Positions 28,895 through 39,907 of a DNA stretch of 64,000 bases are shown here, in pieces. This DNA is from an uncultured Caldilinea sp. (GTDB taxonomy: Bacteria > Chloroflexota > Anaerolineae > Caldilineales > Caldilineaceae): contig NZ_CAKZMJ010000061.1 of NCBI RefSeq assembly GCF_937128415.1, forward strand, positions 13,799-77,798, given 5' to 3'. Positions within the stretch are counted from its first letter, which is position 1, and each line of letters begins with the position of its first letter. The position numbers and the translations under genes are program-made. The notes under the pieces were generated by a model that saw nothing but the letters and a program-made list of their open reading frames with translations, ran no database searches and was not told where the DNA came from.

Positions 28895-29896
28895 TTAGGA
28901 TTGGGCAGGCCGATACGCCACAAACCCATCTCTCTCATAGCGCTCCAATCGCCCCTCTTCCGCCAGATATTCCAGGTGCGCCAGCGCCTCGGCGACGGCG
29001 AAGCGAATCTCATGGGGACTGAGGCGGTCGAAGTCGAAGATGGCGTAGCTGACTTCGAGCGCGGTGGCGCCATTGGCCGCCGCTGCGTAGGCAGCTTGGA
29101 GCCGCTCCTCGTGATGGCGCAGCAGTTCGCACAGACGCCCTCGCCAGTCGAGAATAGCCTCGTAGTGGCCGGGCAGCGCCAGCGTCACCTCCAGCGCCAT
29201 CAAGGACTGCAGGGACTCCATGTAGCGTTGCAGCGGATTGGGCTGCGTGGAAGGCCAGAGGCCGATGTTGGGCGTGATATGCTGCAGCACCTGATCGCCG
29301 CAGAAGATCAGGCGCTCTGAAGGCGCATAGAAGAGGAGCTGTCCGTCGGCGTGGCCGGGCGCGTGGATGACCTCGAATCGGCGTCCGGCCATGCGGAGGG
29401 TTTCCCCTGGGTTCAGGAACGCCACATCGACCGGCGTAGGCTGCGTCATCTGACGCAGCTTTTGCTGTTGGCTCGCCACGAGAGCGCCCACCTCGGGCGG
29501 CGCGCCCACCCGACGTAGATACGCCGGCAACGCCTCGTCTTGCCGTTCGCCGTGCACCCACGCCGCTTCGGCGACTTCCCACTCGCGCGGGGACATGAAG
29601 ACCGGCGCGCCGGTCTCTTGCTGCAGACGCCCGGCCAGGCCGATGTGGTCGGGATGCATGTGCGTCACGACAATGCGACGAATGTCGCCGAGCGCTATCC
29701 CAAGCCGGGCGAAGGCCGCCTGCCATCCTGCGTAGATCTCCGGACGATGCAGCCCTGTGTCGAGCACGGTCCAGCCGTCGTCGTCTTCGAGCAGATAACA
29801 GTTGACGTGATTGAGCGCAAAGGGAAGCGGGAGCCGAACGCGGTGGACGCCGGGGACAACCTCTTCGACGCTGCTTGGAGCGGTGCTGATGGACAT
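28895..29896 (-). CDS. MBL-fold metallo-hydrolase
   Basis: 333 residues. The metal motif HxHxDH is 'THMHPDHIG' (His79, His81, Asp83, His84), with further ligands in '[10 protein letters not shown]' and 'FCGDQVL'. The C-terminal about 90 residues contain a helical DNA-binding-like tail ('[20 protein letters not shown]'), as in LACTB2/glyoxalase-II-like hydrolases. It probably hydrolyses a thioester or phosphoester; the substrate is not predictable. It is convergent with pepF, with only 3 bases between the stop codons. Confidence 0.87.
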   Translation of the reverse strand: MSISTAPSSVEEVVPGVHRVRLPLPFALNHVNCYLLEDDDGWTVLDTGLHRPEIYAGWQAAFARLGIALGDIRRIVVTHMHPDHIGLAGRLQQETGAPVFMSPREWEVAEAAWVHGERQDEALPAYLRRVGAPPEVGALVASQQQKLRQMTQPTPVDVAFLNPGETLRMAGRRFEVIHAPGHADGQLLFYAPSERLIFCGDQVLQHITPNIGLWPSTQPNPLQRYMESLQSLMALEVTLALPGHYEAILDWRGRLCELLRHHEERLQAAYAAAANGATALEVSYAIFDFDRLSPHEIRFAVAEALAHLEYLAEEGRLERYERDGFVAYRPAQS

Positions 29897-30148
29897 GATG
29901 CGTCTGTCTTTCTCCGAGTGGATCGTTCAGTCTTTTCTTCATACCGTAGATCGTCGGCTTCGCCAAATCAGGCAGGGGGCGATATGCATGCCTGTTTGAC
30001 CCGAAGCGCTGATGAAGGTATGATTTGCTACGCAATGCGCGTTCCTTGTTAAACTTTCACCTCAATCTACACATGCGTCTCACCAACAAAAGTTTTATTA
30101 TCGTCAACGACGACCAGCCAACACCATTCAAAGGAGGAGTCAAACGCC

Positions 30149-30727
30149 ATGGACACCACCAATTTGATCGAGAATTTACAGCGCGCGCTCCGATTCGATG
30201 CATCCTTCTATCGAGAAGTGGCGAACGATGAGCGTTACAACCAACAGGCGCTGACCGTCGTCATCCTGGCCGCAGTGCTCTCGGGCGTCGGCGCATTCCT
30301 GGGCAGCCTTTTCAGCGGGGCCATTCTGGGCGCGTTCCTGGGCCTGTTGCTGGGCGTCGTCGTCACCGTCATCGGCTACTACGTTTGGGCCTATGTGGTG
30401 CAGTTCGTCGGCGCACAGTTCTTCCAGGGGCAGGCGACGGCGCCGCAGTTGTTGCGCGCGCTAGGCTACGCCTACGCGCCGACGGCGCTGAACATGCTCA
30501 GCTTCATCCCTTGCGTCGGGGGGCTGGTGGCGTTGGTCGGCAGCGTCTGGGCGCTGGTCTGCGGCTTTTTCGCCGTGCGCGAGGCGCATCGCCTGGATGA
30601 CGGCAAGACGCTCCTGACGGTGATCATTGGATGGATTCTCGTGGCCATCATCACGGCGATCCTCGGCGTCTTTGGCGCGCTCTTCGGCGCCGGCGCGGTG
30701 GGTTTCGGTTCGTTGCTGCGCAATTGA
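30149..30727 (+). CDS. Yip1 family membrane protein
   Basis: 192 residues with five predicted transmembrane helices. The pattern '[16 protein letters not shown]' before the first helix and '[20 protein letters not shown]' between helices 3 and 4 fits bacterial Yip1-domain proteins. A very strong ribosome site (aaaggaggag) precedes the ATG. The role is unknown. The downstream thyX begins 70 bases later and may be cotranscribed. The 252-bp gap upstream (29897-30148) shows no gene. Confidence 0.8.
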   Translation: MDTTNLIENLQRALRFDASFYREVANDERYNQQALTVVILAAVLSGVGAFLGSLFSGAILGAFLGLLLGVVVTVIGYYVWAYVVQFVGAQFFQGQATAPQLLRALGYAYAPTALNMLSFIPCVGGLVALVGSVWALVCGFFAVREAHRLDDGKTLLTVIIGWILVAIITAILGVFGALFGAGAVGFGSLLRN

Positions 30728-30797
30728 TAGACAGCAATGGATAGATAGCCGAAAATGGATAGACAGCAGAAAATCGACGCAAGGATGTAAGCATTTT

Positions 30798-31883
<1,086 letters not shown>

Positions 31884-32040
31884 GGAAGGGAACATGCGCA
31901 CCTTGCGTCGCTGCGCGTCGGGGGATGCAATCCCCCCCGACGCCTTTCCCGATATCCGGTTGGCCGTGGATGCGCTGCTGATGTAGGGGATGTCTCTGTA
32001 GAAGTCACGATTGTCTGCTGCTCACTTCACCTTTGACGCT

Positions 32041-32080
32041 GCGCCTTGTCTGTTTTGACTGCGCCTTGTCTGTCTTGACA
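32041..32080 (+). repeat. 20-bp tandem duplication upstream of the Wzz-like gene
   Basis: gcgccttgtctgttttgact (32041-32060) is repeated as 32061-32080 with two changes. It lies in the 258-bp gap between thyX and the Wzz-like gene; no other feature was recognised there. Confidence 0.75.
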
Positions 32081-32141
32081 CGTCGCCGTTCTGGAGAATC
32101 GGTCGGGGTCCCCCGGCTCCTTTGCAGAAATGAGGTGCACG

Positions 32142-34571
32142 ATGCAGGATGCAACCCGAATGCCGAGCCTGCCCAAAGCGATCGACGACGAAGATGAAAT
32201 CGATCTGCGTCAGTATCTGGAGGCGCTGATTGCCTGGCGATGGGAAATTCTGGCGACGATGGTCGCCGCCGCCCTGCTGGCGATGGGCGGCGTGCTGGCG
32301 ATGCGCCTGCTGCAGCCCCCCGTCTACAAGGCGACTGCGACGGTGGTGATTGCGCGCACCAGCAGCAACATCAACTTCGACGACACCTTTCGCACCGTGT
32401 TGACGGAGCAGAATCTGACCACTGCGCAGCGCGCCGACGTTCTGGTGAGCACGCGCCGCGCTGCGCTGGTGGGGCTGGTTTTCAACGGCGCCGTGGCGCA
32501 AAGCGTCGCCGCCGCGCTCGACGCCAGCTTCGACGAGGAGGAGCGCCTCCCCTCCCGGCTGTTGGAGCGCATCGAAGCCACGGCGGTGGCGGCGCCGGGC
32601 AGCCGCACCGAAGGCGACCTGATCCGCATCACGGCCAGCGCCGGCGCGCCGGACAAAGCGGCGGCGCTGGCGAACGCCTGGGCGCACAGCTATGTGGAGC
32701 ATGTCAACCGGCTCTACGGCCAGGTGCCGGAGCCGCTGATGGCCTCGGTGCAGAGCGAGTTGGCGCAGGCGGAGGAGACCTTCCAAGACGCCCAGCGCGC
32801 CCTGGAGGCGTTCATTGCGGACAACCAGATCAATCTGCTCGAGCGTCAGATCGCCGAAAAGCAGCAGATCATCGCCAGCCTGCAGGCGAGCAAGCAGACG
32901 GCGCTCCAGACTTTGCTCGACGAAGAGCTGGCTGCGCAGCGGGAGATGATCGCCGCCTACATCCAGGCGTCGACGCGCAACCGTCTGTTGCTCTTTGAAA
33001 AGGAGCAGGAGTCCCGACGTGCGTTGATTGCGGCCCTCCTCGACGCCGATCGAGAGAATCGACTCCTCGCCTTCCAGATGGAGCAGGAGGGGCGCCGCAA
33101 ACTTTTCGAGCAGGCGTTGCAGGCCGAGATGGAAAATCGAGCCCTGGCGCTCGCCGCCGATCAGGAGCTGCGCCGTCAGCTCTTCGAGGCGTACGCCGGC
33201 GCCGACATTCGCACCCGGGTGGCGGCCTTCAACGAACAGGTGGACGCCCGGCTGCAGGCGCTGGCGCAAAGTTACGCCACGCGCCAGCGTCTCGAACGGC
33301 TGCTCGACGACGCACGTGGACTGCTCGCACAGGTGAGCGAAGCTGGAGAGGCGGGCGCGGCCACCAATGTCCTGGCGCTGCTCCTGCTGAAGAGTCAGGT
33401 CTACAGCACCGGCGCCGCGCCCGAAGTTGCGGCGTCTGCGCCTGCCCCTGCGCTCAGAAGCGAGTGGACGCTGGCGCCGCCGCCCAGCATACCGCTGCCG
33501 ACCACCGCCGTCACCGACGCGGTGCAGCCCGCCTTGTGGTTAACCTTCCAGACGAATTTGTTGTCGACGGTGCGCGCCGAGATGCAATCTCTGTGGCTCA
33601 GCTGGACGCGGGCGCAGCAGGCTCAGCTGCAGCAAGCGGTGAATGACGCCTCCAGGAGCGCAACGCCCTGGCCGCCCCTGCAGCTGCGACTGGACGATCT
33701 GGCGTCGATCGGCGTCAGCGCCGACAGCCAGGTCGCCGAGCTGACCACCCTCGTGCGCGTGCTGGAGGAGCGCATCGCCGGGCTGAACGAGGCGATCGAG
33801 GCGCAGACGCAGCAGCTCCTGGACAACGCCGGGTACATGCTGGTCACCCCTGAACGGTCGGAGGAGGATCCGCTCTTCGCAGCGATGCAGGCGCACTATG
33901 CCGCGCTTTTCGATGTTCCCGCACTGACGGACGCCATCGCTGCGAGCGGCGCGCTCTCCGGGACGGTTCTGGCGCGCTACGAGGCGCTCTTCGCACCTGG
34001 CCCGCTCGTCCTGGCCGCCACGGCGCTCACGGCCACTACGCCGCTGCTAGAAGCCGTGCAGACGCGCTATCCCGAGCTTTTCAACGCGGGTGAGCTTTCG
34101 CTCCTCGCCGGACAACCGGTGACGGACGCCGCGCTTTCCGCCCTCAGCGCAGCGCGCGTTCAGGAACTGTTCGAACTGCGGGGCGTCGAGAGCGCCGTGA
34201 ACTCCATGGCGGCGACCACGCAGTTGAACGCATGGATCGAAGGATTGGAGCAGGAAATCCGAAGCCTGCAGGCGCAACGCGAAGCGCAGATCAGCCGCCG
34301 CGACGCGCTGACCCGCGATCGCGATCTGGCGCTCAAATCTTTCAACACCCTCAAGAATAAGCTGGCCGAGCTGCAGCTGGCCAGCACGGCGTTGGCCAGC
34401 GAGGTGCGGTTTGGGTCGCCTGCGCTGCCGCCGCTGCATGCGGAGACGCGCGTCAGCCTTGCGATGGCGGTGGCCTTGGGCGCGCTGGCGGGGCTGAGCT
34501 TGGGGACGCTCGTCGCCTTGCTGGCGCATGCGATGGGCAAAAAGCCGTTGTTGCTGCCCGGCGGTGACTGA
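32142..34571 (+). CDS. Wzz/chain-length-determinant-type membrane protein with long coiled coil
   Basis: 809 residues from the ATG at 32142, chosen over 32130 because gaggt lies 6 bases before it. The N-terminal Wzz domain ('EIDLRQYLEALIAWRWEILA') leads into a transmembrane helix at about 32-57; a second helix lies near 775-800. This two-helix layout matches polysaccharide co-polymerases. The extracytoplasmic part is far longer than in ordinary Wzz (about 330-400 residues), is mostly coiled coil, and includes four 26-residue repeats ('RNRLLLFEKEQESRR' and relatives). There is no C-terminal tyrosine kinase. It probably sets chain length for the adjacent minus-strand exopolysaccharide locus. 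Confidence 0.85.
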   Translation: MQDATRMPSLPKAIDDEDEIDLRQYLEALIAWRWEILATMVAAALLAMGGVLAMRLLQPPVYKATATVVIARTSSNINFDDTFRTVLTEQNLTTAQRADVLVSTRRAALVGLVFNGAVAQSVAAALDASFDEEERLPSRLLERIEATAVAAPGSRTEGDLIRITASAGAPDKAAALANAWAHSYVEHVNRLYGQVPEPLMASVQSELAQAEETFQDAQRALEAFIADNQINLLERQIAEKQQIIASLQASKQTALQTLLDEELAAQREMIAAYIQASTRNRLLLFEKEQESRRALIAALLDADRENRLLAFQMEQEGRRKLFEQALQAEMENRALALAADQELRRQLFEAYAGADIRTRVAAFNEQVDARLQALAQSYATRQRLERLLDDARGLLAQVSEAGEAGAATNVLALLLLKSQVYSTGAAPEVAASAPAPALRSEWTLAPPPSIPLPTTAVTDAVQPALWLTFQTNLLSTVRAEMQSLWLSWTRAQQAQLQQAVNDASRSATPWPPLQLRLDDLASIGVSADSQVAELTTLVRVLEERIAGLNEAIEAQTQQLLDNAGYMLVTPERSEEDPLFAAMQAHYAALFDVPALTDAIAASGALSGTVLARYEALFAPGPLVLAATALTATTPLLEAVQTRYPELFNAGELSLLAGQPVTDAALSALSAARVQELFELRGVESAVNSMAATTQLNAWIEGLEQEIRSLQAQREAQISRRDALTRDRDLALKSFNTLKNKLAELQLASTALASEVRFGSPALPPLHAETRVSLAMAVALGALAGLSLGTLVALLAHAMGKKPLLLPGGD

Positions 34572-34588
34572 CGCAGGCCGGTGAGGGG

Positions 34589-35020
34589 TTATTCTTCCCT
34601 CGTGTGCGTCACACCTGCGCGTCGAAACAGAGGGACGCCTTCGGCGTACACGACGCGAAAGAGCGGATGTCCTTCGCTTTCCATCTGAGCAGCTTCAGCG
34701 CGCGTATAGACCAGGATATCCGTTCCGAGACCGCAAAAATCTAGTTGATAGCGCAAGGGGCGCTCCAGAAAGGGCAATGGAGACCGGCTCACCAGCACCA
34801 TCAAGTCCGCATCGCTGCCCGGCGTGGCGTCTCCGCGGGCCAGAGAGCCGAACAGCCAGACCTCCTCAATCTCCGGATAATTCTCCGCCATGCGTTGCAC
34901 CGCCTTCTTCAGGCGCGTCCGCACCTCGTTGAGGTCGAGCGAGAAGATCTGCACAGAAGGTGAGAATCTTCGTCGTATGGGCGATTGCTCGTTCGGCGTC
35001 GGCTTGCGTGTAGTATTCAT
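34589..35020 (-). CDS. MNT-type nucleotidyltransferase (antitoxin-like)
   Basis: 143 residues from the ATG at 35020, chosen for its excellent ribosome site (aaggag, 6 bases upstream). The nucleotidyltransferase core is 'FGSLARGDATPGSDADLMVL' (GSx10DxD), with a third Asp in 'GTDILVY'. In studied type VII toxin-antitoxin pairs MNT proteins AMPylate and silence the HEPN partner. The upstream HEPN gene overlaps this one by 155 bases in another frame, an unusually deep overlap that implies coupled synthesis. A later GTG start (34954) would reduce the overlap to 89 bases. Confidence 0.85.
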   Translation of the reverse strand: MNTTRKPTPNEQSPIRRRFSPSVQIFSLDLNEVRTRLKKAVQRMAENYPEIEEVWLFGSLARGDATPGSDADLMVLVSRSPLPFLERPLRYQLDFCGLGTDILVYTRAEAAQMESEGHPLFRVVYAEGVPLFRRAGVTHTREE

Positions 35021-35324
35021 AAGGCGCTCCTTGCGGATGAGAATCGGGGTAGCGCGGTGGAATATAATGGCGATCAAGCTCTTTGGCCGCGTCGAGCAGC
35101 GCCGCGTCGGCCTGCCATGAAGCTGGAAGCTGCTGAAGCAGCGCCGCCACCGAGTGTCCCCAGGCGTTTTGATTCGCTTTTAGAAAAAGCGCCTTCACCG
35201 CTTTTTCAGCGCTCTGTTGCGCTGAAAAGCAAGCCCACTCATAGTCGCCGCTTTCCAGCGAACGTTTGGCATGGTTCAGGTCGCGTTGCGCCTGTCGCAT
35301 CCAGTCTTGATAACGGGCCGGCAT
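34866..35324 (-). CDS. HEPN domain protein (toxin-like)
   Basis: 152 residues from the ATG at 35324, with gggag 8 bases before. HEPN signatures: 'WACFSAQQSAEKAVKALFLK' and 'HYIPPRYPDSHPQGAPYEYY', followed by 'TQADAERAIAHTTKIL'. HEPN partners of MNT proteins are RNases or simple antitoxin-controlled toxins. The last about 35 residues are hydrophilic, encoded entirely within the region that overlaps the MNT gene, and unlike usual HEPN ends, so they may be a by-product of the overlap. Confidence 0.85.
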   Translation of the reverse strand: MPARYQDWMRQAQRDLNHAKRSLESGDYEWACFSAQQSAEKAVKALFLKANQNAWGHSVAALLQQLPASWQADAALLDAAKELDRHYIPPRYPDSHPQGAPYEYYTQADAERAIAHTTKILTFCADLLARPQRGADAPEEGGATHGGELSGD

Positions 35325-35371
35325 CGATCGGTCTCCCAAGCTCCGCCGCGAACACGGCGCTGACTGCAGCT

Positions 35372-35400
35372 ATTATAGGCCCGTATGATTGCAGAAACAA
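35372..35400 (-). promoter_or_regulatory. Promoter of the HEPN/MNT pair
   Basis: On the minus strand TTGTTT (35400-35395) and a perfect TATAAT (35377-35372) are 17 bases apart. Transcription would begin about 40 bases before the HEPN start. Confidence 0.7.
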
Positions 35401-35499
35401 ATTGCCTGTGGATTCGAACGGCGCGCCGGTGATTCTGCAATTGCACATGCCCGGCGTGTGCAAGATTGTAAGCGAAAAAATTCAGAAAATTTCGGGGAT

Positions 35500-36798
35500 T
35501 TAGAGCGAAGGGAATCCTTTTTCACCGGGAGGGTGGTCCGATCGGGCTATTAGGACGGCAAGGGCGTACAGCATCCAGGGCAGGAATGCGAGTCTGGTTC
35601 CCCATAGGGTGGCATCCAGTTGTCCGTGCACCAACATAGCGACTAAAGCGCCCAGCACCCCTCCCGCTAAGGTGCGAGATAGTCCTGTTTGGCGCCGCCA
35701 GGTGACGGTCAGCAGCGCGATTACAGTCATCTGAATAGCAAGCCAGGCGATCAGGCCCGGCAATCCCAAATCGACGCCAATCTGCAAGATCATGTTGTGG
35801 GCATGGGGAATATCTACTGAAGGGGAGATCAAGAAATAAGGATACAGCAAGGGAATCACACGGTTAAAATGCCCAATGCCTACACCGGTGAAAGCAAAGT
35901 CCTGAATGGCATAGAGCGCTCGCGCCCAGATTTCCAGGCGTTCATCCAAACCGCCGATAGCGCCGCCTGCGCTGATCTGTTCAAGCACAACATCAGGGCT
36001 CATCCACAAAAATGCCCCGACGACAGCCAGCGCCAGCGCTGGAGCTATCCACCACAGGCGCGGCCACCGCATACACACTACAACACCTAATGATGCGATC
36101 GCCGCCAGTTGAGCGCCCCGACTGCGTGTGAAAAGGATGATGGTTAGTAATAGTAACGTTAGAGTAGCCAACATTAAGCGCCAAAGCAGTTTTTGCCATT
36201 GTCGGCGCAAGGTAGACGACTGCGGGGCGATCAGCAAAGCTGCTGCCAGCGGCAGCACAACCACCAACGCACCGGCCAGGATATTCGGATTGATCGTTTC
36301 TCCGAATTGTGCTGTAATGGTTGCAGCGCGTCGCTGAAATGGGGCAAACCATGTCCATGTTCCCTGATCTATTACGATCAGAGGTCCGACGAGCGCCAGC
36401 AAGCCACCGAAAACCAGCAGCATCGATGCGAGCAGCCCAGGGTGTCTTCGGAAAAGCGGCCAGCGTACAGCGCCTGTATAGAACGCAACGCCGAGCAATA
36501 AATATCCGGCGGCTTGCCAGGCGATGCTCTGCTCGACGGCGGCCCAAATATTGACTGGCAGCCAGAGGAGCAGCACAATCAGTGCAAGATTTAGGGGAGA
36601 TGGCGGCAACATGCGCCGCTCAGCTAGAAAAGCAATCGGCCAGAACGCCAGCACCGCCAGCACCGCGACAAACAATTTGCCCTCCGGCAAGAGCCGATCA
36701 GGGAACAGGATGATCAGAAAAAGATTCGCCAGCCACAAAGGCTCGAGCCAGAGAAGAAGGCGCATATATTTGTGTAAGAGAACGAACTTATGCGTCAA
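35500..36798 (-). CDS. O-antigen ligase/polymerase family membrane protein
   Basis: 432 residues with about eleven transmembrane helices. The Wzy_C/WaaL-type core is recognisable: a large extracytoplasmic loop with '[20 protein letters not shown]' (conserved His) and an Arg-rich '[15 protein letters not shown]' after a central helix. Such proteins polymerise or ligate lipid-linked glycans at the outer face of the cytoplasmic membrane. It overlaps the upstream dehydratase gene by 4 bases (ATGA), so it is translationally coupled and is the last gene of the minus-strand polysaccharide run. Confidence 0.87.
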   Translation of the reverse strand: MTHKFVLLHKYMRLLLWLEPLWLANLFLIILFPDRLLPEGKLFVAVLAVLAFWPIAFLAERRMLPPSPLNLALIVLLLWLPVNIWAAVEQSIAWQAAGYLLLGVAFYTGAVRWPLFRRHPGLLASMLLVFGGLLALVGPLIVIDQGTWTWFAPFQRRAATITAQFGETINPNILAGALVVVLPLAAALLIAPQSSTLRRQWQKLLWRLMLATLTLLLLTIILFTRSRGAQLAAIASLGVVVCMRWPRLWWIAPALALAVVGAFLWMSPDVVLEQISAGGAIGGLDERLEIWARALYAIQDFAFTGVGIGHFNRVIPLLYPYFLISPSVDIPHAHNMILQIGVDLGLPGLIAWLAIQMTVIALLTVTWRRQTGLSRTLAGGVLGALVAMLVHGQLDATLWGTRLAFLPWMLYALAVLIARSDHPPGEKGFPSL

Positions 36799-38792
36799 GA
36801 TGCAACACCCGGAGCCGGGGTGGCGGCAGAGCCGGAAGAGAAGGGTAATTTGTCATAGCTAGTGGCAAGGCGCTCTTCATGCGGGCCATACTCAGGGATT
36901 AAGTTTTTTAAGCAGCAAACGATAGCATCTCGGTCATTGAGCTGAACAGCTTGTTCTAGAGCTGCGAGCGTTTCATCCAGGCACTCCGGCACGAAATGAC
37001 TGGCGTTGTTCGCAATAAAGACTTTCTCGTGGCGCGTGCGTTCATATTCTTCTCCGGGCACAAAAAGCTCCTCATAGAGCTTTTCACCTGGCCGTAGACC
37101 TGTATAAACGATTTCAATATCGCGCCCCACTTCCAACCCGGAGAGACGGATCAAGTCGGTTGCCATGTCAACGATTCGCACCGGCTCACCCATGTCCAGC
37201 AAAAACACCTCTCCGCCTTTTCCTAAAACCGCCGCCTGCAACACCAGTTGCACGGCTTCAGGAATGGTCATGAAATAACGCCGCATCTCAGGATGGGTCA
37301 CCGTCACCGGGCCGCCGGCGGCGATCTGTTTGCGGAACGTCAACAGTACGCTGCCACGGCTGCCTAGCACGTTGCCGAAGCGCACGGCCATGTAGGCGCC
37401 ACTGGCATGAGATCCGAATTTGTGAACCACCAATTCAGCGGCGCGCTTGGACGCGCCCATAATACTGGTTGGGTTCACGGCCTTATCAGTCGAGATCATG
37501 ACAAAGCGTTGGACGCCTACGGCCTGCGCCGCCTCCACAACGTTGCGCGTGCCAAAGATGTTGTTGGTGATCGCTTCCACCGGATTGATTTCCATTAAAG
37601 GCACATGTTTATGTGCGGCGGCATGAAAGACAATTTCCGGACGATGCTTCTGGAACAAGGTCATCATTCGCTCACGAAAGCGAATGTCAGCAATTACCGG
37701 CGTAATAACAATTTCACCTTTAACTGTACGTTGGTTTTCTATGAGCAGTTCGTTATAAATCTCAAAAATGGAATTCTCACCATGTCCCACCAAGATGAGT
37801 TCGGCGGGACGGCAACGAAGAATTTGACGACAGAGCTCGCTCCCAATCGATCCGCCGGCGCCGGTGACCAGGACGCGTTTGTTACGTAACAATCCGGCGA
37901 CTGCCGCCGTATCGGTGCGAATTGGTTCGCGTCGCAGTAAATCTTCGATGCTTACTTCTCGAATCTGAGAGAGCCGCACAGTGCCATCGATTAGTTCGTA
38001 TAATCCAGGAACTGTGCGCGGCTGAATGCCGGCTTTTTCGCAGATGCGCACAATTTGACGTATCTCAGAGCCGGATGCAGTCGGCATCGCAATGATGACT
38101 TGGTCGATATTATGCCGTTTCACCAATTCAGGGATCGCCTGACGGTCGCCCAACACCGGCACACCGTTCAAGCTCAGGCGACGTTTGGCTGGATCGTCGT
38201 CCACAAATCCGACGACATGAAGGCCCAGCATGCGGTTGTTTTGGATTTCACGAAGCACCATGGCGCCGGCGTCGCCCGCTCCTACGATCAGCACCTGACT
38301 GGGGTTTTGAATGAATGCGCGCCACCTGAGCAGTTCATGAGGACGATAGCGCTCCTGGATGAGACGAAGAAGGAAACGGCTGCCCGCCAGAGCGCCCAGG
38401 CTAAGAATGCTTTCGAGCAGCCAGATGGAGCGCGATGGCATATGTGGGATTCCCAACATCGGCAGCGCGCCAAAATTGAGCGCAAAAATTAGGAAGGAGC
38501 TGACTGTAGCCGCCAGCATGATCATCTTCATCTCGACGATGCTTGCATAGCGCCACATGCGATTATATAGATGAAAACTGTAATAGATAGGGAGGCGCAC
38601 CAGGGGCGCCAGCAAGAAATATATCCAGTTTTGCTTAAGGTACGGCCAGACGCTTATCAACGCTTCGTAACGAATGACGAAGGCACAAACGCCGGCCAAC
38701 AAGATGAAGGCGAGATCGATCGCCATCAAATAGCGAACGCGCAGTCCGGTTAAAGCTGGAGTGGAGGATTTTTGAACATGGTCGGACTTCAT
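36795..38792 (-). CDS. WbpM/CapD/FlaA1-type UDP-sugar dehydratase-epimerase
   Basis: 665 residues from the ATG at 38792 (ggag 6 bases upstream; a GTG two codons earlier is possible). Four N-terminal transmembrane helices are followed by a CoA-binding-like Rossmann unit ('[20 protein letters not shown]') and the catalytic SDR domain ('[19 protein letters not shown]'). The catalytic region '[20 protein letters not shown]' has Met in place of the usual Tyr of the SDR triad, as is characteristic of the large WbpM subfamily (UDP-GlcNAc 4,6-dehydratases). It should make a 4-keto-6-deoxy sugar for the exopolysaccharide. Confidence 0.93.
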   Translation of the reverse strand: MKSDHVQKSSTPALTGLRVRYLMAIDLAFILLAGVCAFVIRYEALISVWPYLKQNWIYFLLAPLVRLPIYYSFHLYNRMWRYASIVEMKMIMLAATVSSFLIFALNFGALPMLGIPHMPSRSIWLLESILSLGALAGSRFLLRLIQERYRPHELLRWRAFIQNPSQVLIVGAGDAGAMVLREIQNNRMLGLHVVGFVDDDPAKRRLSLNGVPVLGDRQAIPELVKRHNIDQVIIAMPTASGSEIRQIVRICEKAGIQPRTVPGLYELIDGTVRLSQIREVSIEDLLRREPIRTDTAAVAGLLRNKRVLVTGAGGSIGSELCRQILRCRPAELILVGHGENSIFEIYNELLIENQRTVKGEIVITPVIADIRFRERMMTLFQKHRPEIVFHAAAHKHVPLMEINPVEAITNNIFGTRNVVEAAQAVGVQRFVMISTDKAVNPTSIMGASKRAAELVVHKFGSHASGAYMAVRFGNVLGSRGSVLLTFRKQIAAGGPVTVTHPEMRRYFMTIPEAVQLVLQAAVLGKGGEVFLLDMGEPVRIVDMATDLIRLSGLEVGRDIEIVYTGLRPGEKLYEELFVPGEEYERTRHEKVFIANNASHFVPECLDETLAALEQAVQLNDRDAIVCCLKNLIPEYGPHEERLATSYDKLPFSSGSAATPAPGVAS

Positions 38793-38893
38793 GAGCACTC
38801 CGCATTGCGGCGTTAAGATTGTAAGCGTTGCTGACGCTGCTAGATTAAGGATATGCTTAGATGCATATAAGCAGGCATCTTTGCAATATAGAG

Positions 38894-38899
38894 ATTATA
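38894..38899 (-). promoter_or_regulatory. Possible -10 box for the WbpM-like gene
   Basis: TATAAT on the minus strand, about 95 bases before the start codon in the 470-bp gap 38793-39262. No good -35 box is at the right distance, so this is tentative. The gap otherwise holds only the inverted repeat at 39041-39144. Confidence 0.35.
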
Positions 38900-39040
38900 C
38901 CGTTGCTGTATAAGCATGAAGAATTGCAGAGAGGAGCGATTATAGGAATGGGAATAGCACGATCTTGGGCTTCTGGAAAACATGAAAAGAGCTTCATGGA
39001 TTCAACGTCCTGAAGCCCCATTCTGTTTCAATTTAGAGGC

Positions 39041-39144
39041 TGTTGAAAAAGAAAAGACCTTCCAGCAAAGTGAAAATAATCTCGCCGATCATCAAAAAGG
39101 TTGTGCTGTTGATGAAGATTTCTTATGGAAGAGGTTTTTCAACA
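39041..39144. repeat. Short inverted-repeat element (MITE-like)
   Basis: TGTTGAAAAA (39041-39050) is matched by its exact complement at 39135-39144, enclosing 84 bases without coding potential. 'ggcTGTTGAAAAA'-type ends are common on insertion sequences, so this may be a MITE or IS remnant. No target duplication was clear. Confidence 0.4.
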
Positions 39145-39262
39145 AGCTTGGATAATTAGCAGATTATCTTGATAAACTTGTAGGTGCAAGCCTGAGTCTG
39201 CTTTCCCTGAGAGGCCCAGTGCGCTGCACTACACTGTTGTTAAGATTTGCATCTACAACAAT

Positions 39263-39907
39263 TTATTTTGTCAGAGATAAGATAGTGCGAAGAATCAATT
39301 GTATGTCGGTGTATAGAGTGCGTTGCGCCATATAAGCCAAATCGATTGCGAGTTTGGCAGGCATGATTTTTTCTCGGTAAGTTGTCTCCCAATCAGGACC
39401 TTCAAGCAACTTTTCTTCATGTCGAAAAGCGAGTGAAGCCGCGCTGGTGATCCCAGGTCGATACGCTAAGATTTGTCTTTGTTCGGCAGTATACAAAGCA
39501 ACATAACGAGGGTCTTCAGGACGAGGCCCCACCAAGCTCATCTCTCCGCGGAGGACATTAATTAATTGAGGGAGTTCATCTATTTTCGTGCGTCGCAACC
39601 ACCGTCCTGCCCGGGTCACGCGAGCATCGCCAAAGACGGTGATGCCTGGGCCGGAACGATCGGCATTGACGACCATGCTGCGGAATTTGAGGAGCTTGAA
39701 ATGTTTGCCGCCGCGACCAACGCGAGCCGCTCGATACAAAATTGGCCCTGGCGAATCCAGTTTCACCCATATCGATACGGCTAGAAGTAGTGGCGAGAGC
39801 GCCACTAACCCAATCCCTGCAATGATAATATCCAAAAAGCGTTGCCATCGATCATCGACGATGTTGGGCGACGATGGTGTGGACTGCGGTGATGACATCG
39901 TTGACAT
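39263..39907 (-). CDS. Initiating sugar-1-phosphate transferase (bacterial sugar transferase family)
   Basis: 214 residues from the ATG at 39907; ATG 39898 and GTG 39916 are alternatives, and all overlap the upstream DegT gene by about 47-65 bases. One N-terminal membrane helix, 'FLDIIIAGIGLVALSPLLLA', precedes the catalytic domain with 'FKLLKFRSM', 'KIDELPQLINVLRGEMSLVG' and 'PRPEDPRYV'. It is the minimal PglC/WcaJ-C form without the five-helix N-terminus, transferring a sugar phosphate to undecaprenyl phosphate and so starting repeat-unit synthesis. Confidence 0.92.
   Translation of the reverse strand: MSTMSSPQSTPSSPNIVDDRWQRFLDIIIAGIGLVALSPLLLAVSIWVKLDSPGPILYRAARVGRGGKHFKLLKFRSMVVNADRSGPGITVFGDARVTRAGRWLRRTKIDELPQLINVLRGEMSLVGPRPEDPRYVALYTAEQRQILAYRPGITSAASLAFRHEEKLLEGPDWETTYREKIMPAKLAIDLAYMAQRTLYTDIQLILRTILSLTK

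Noticed and set aside
35445..35467. Terminator of the polysaccharide operon (ttgcaca/tgtgcaa hairpin)
   Set aside because: It lies 54 bases upstream? no: it lies just beyond the ligase stop, but on the minus strand it is upstream of the gene's 3' end and has no U-tract.
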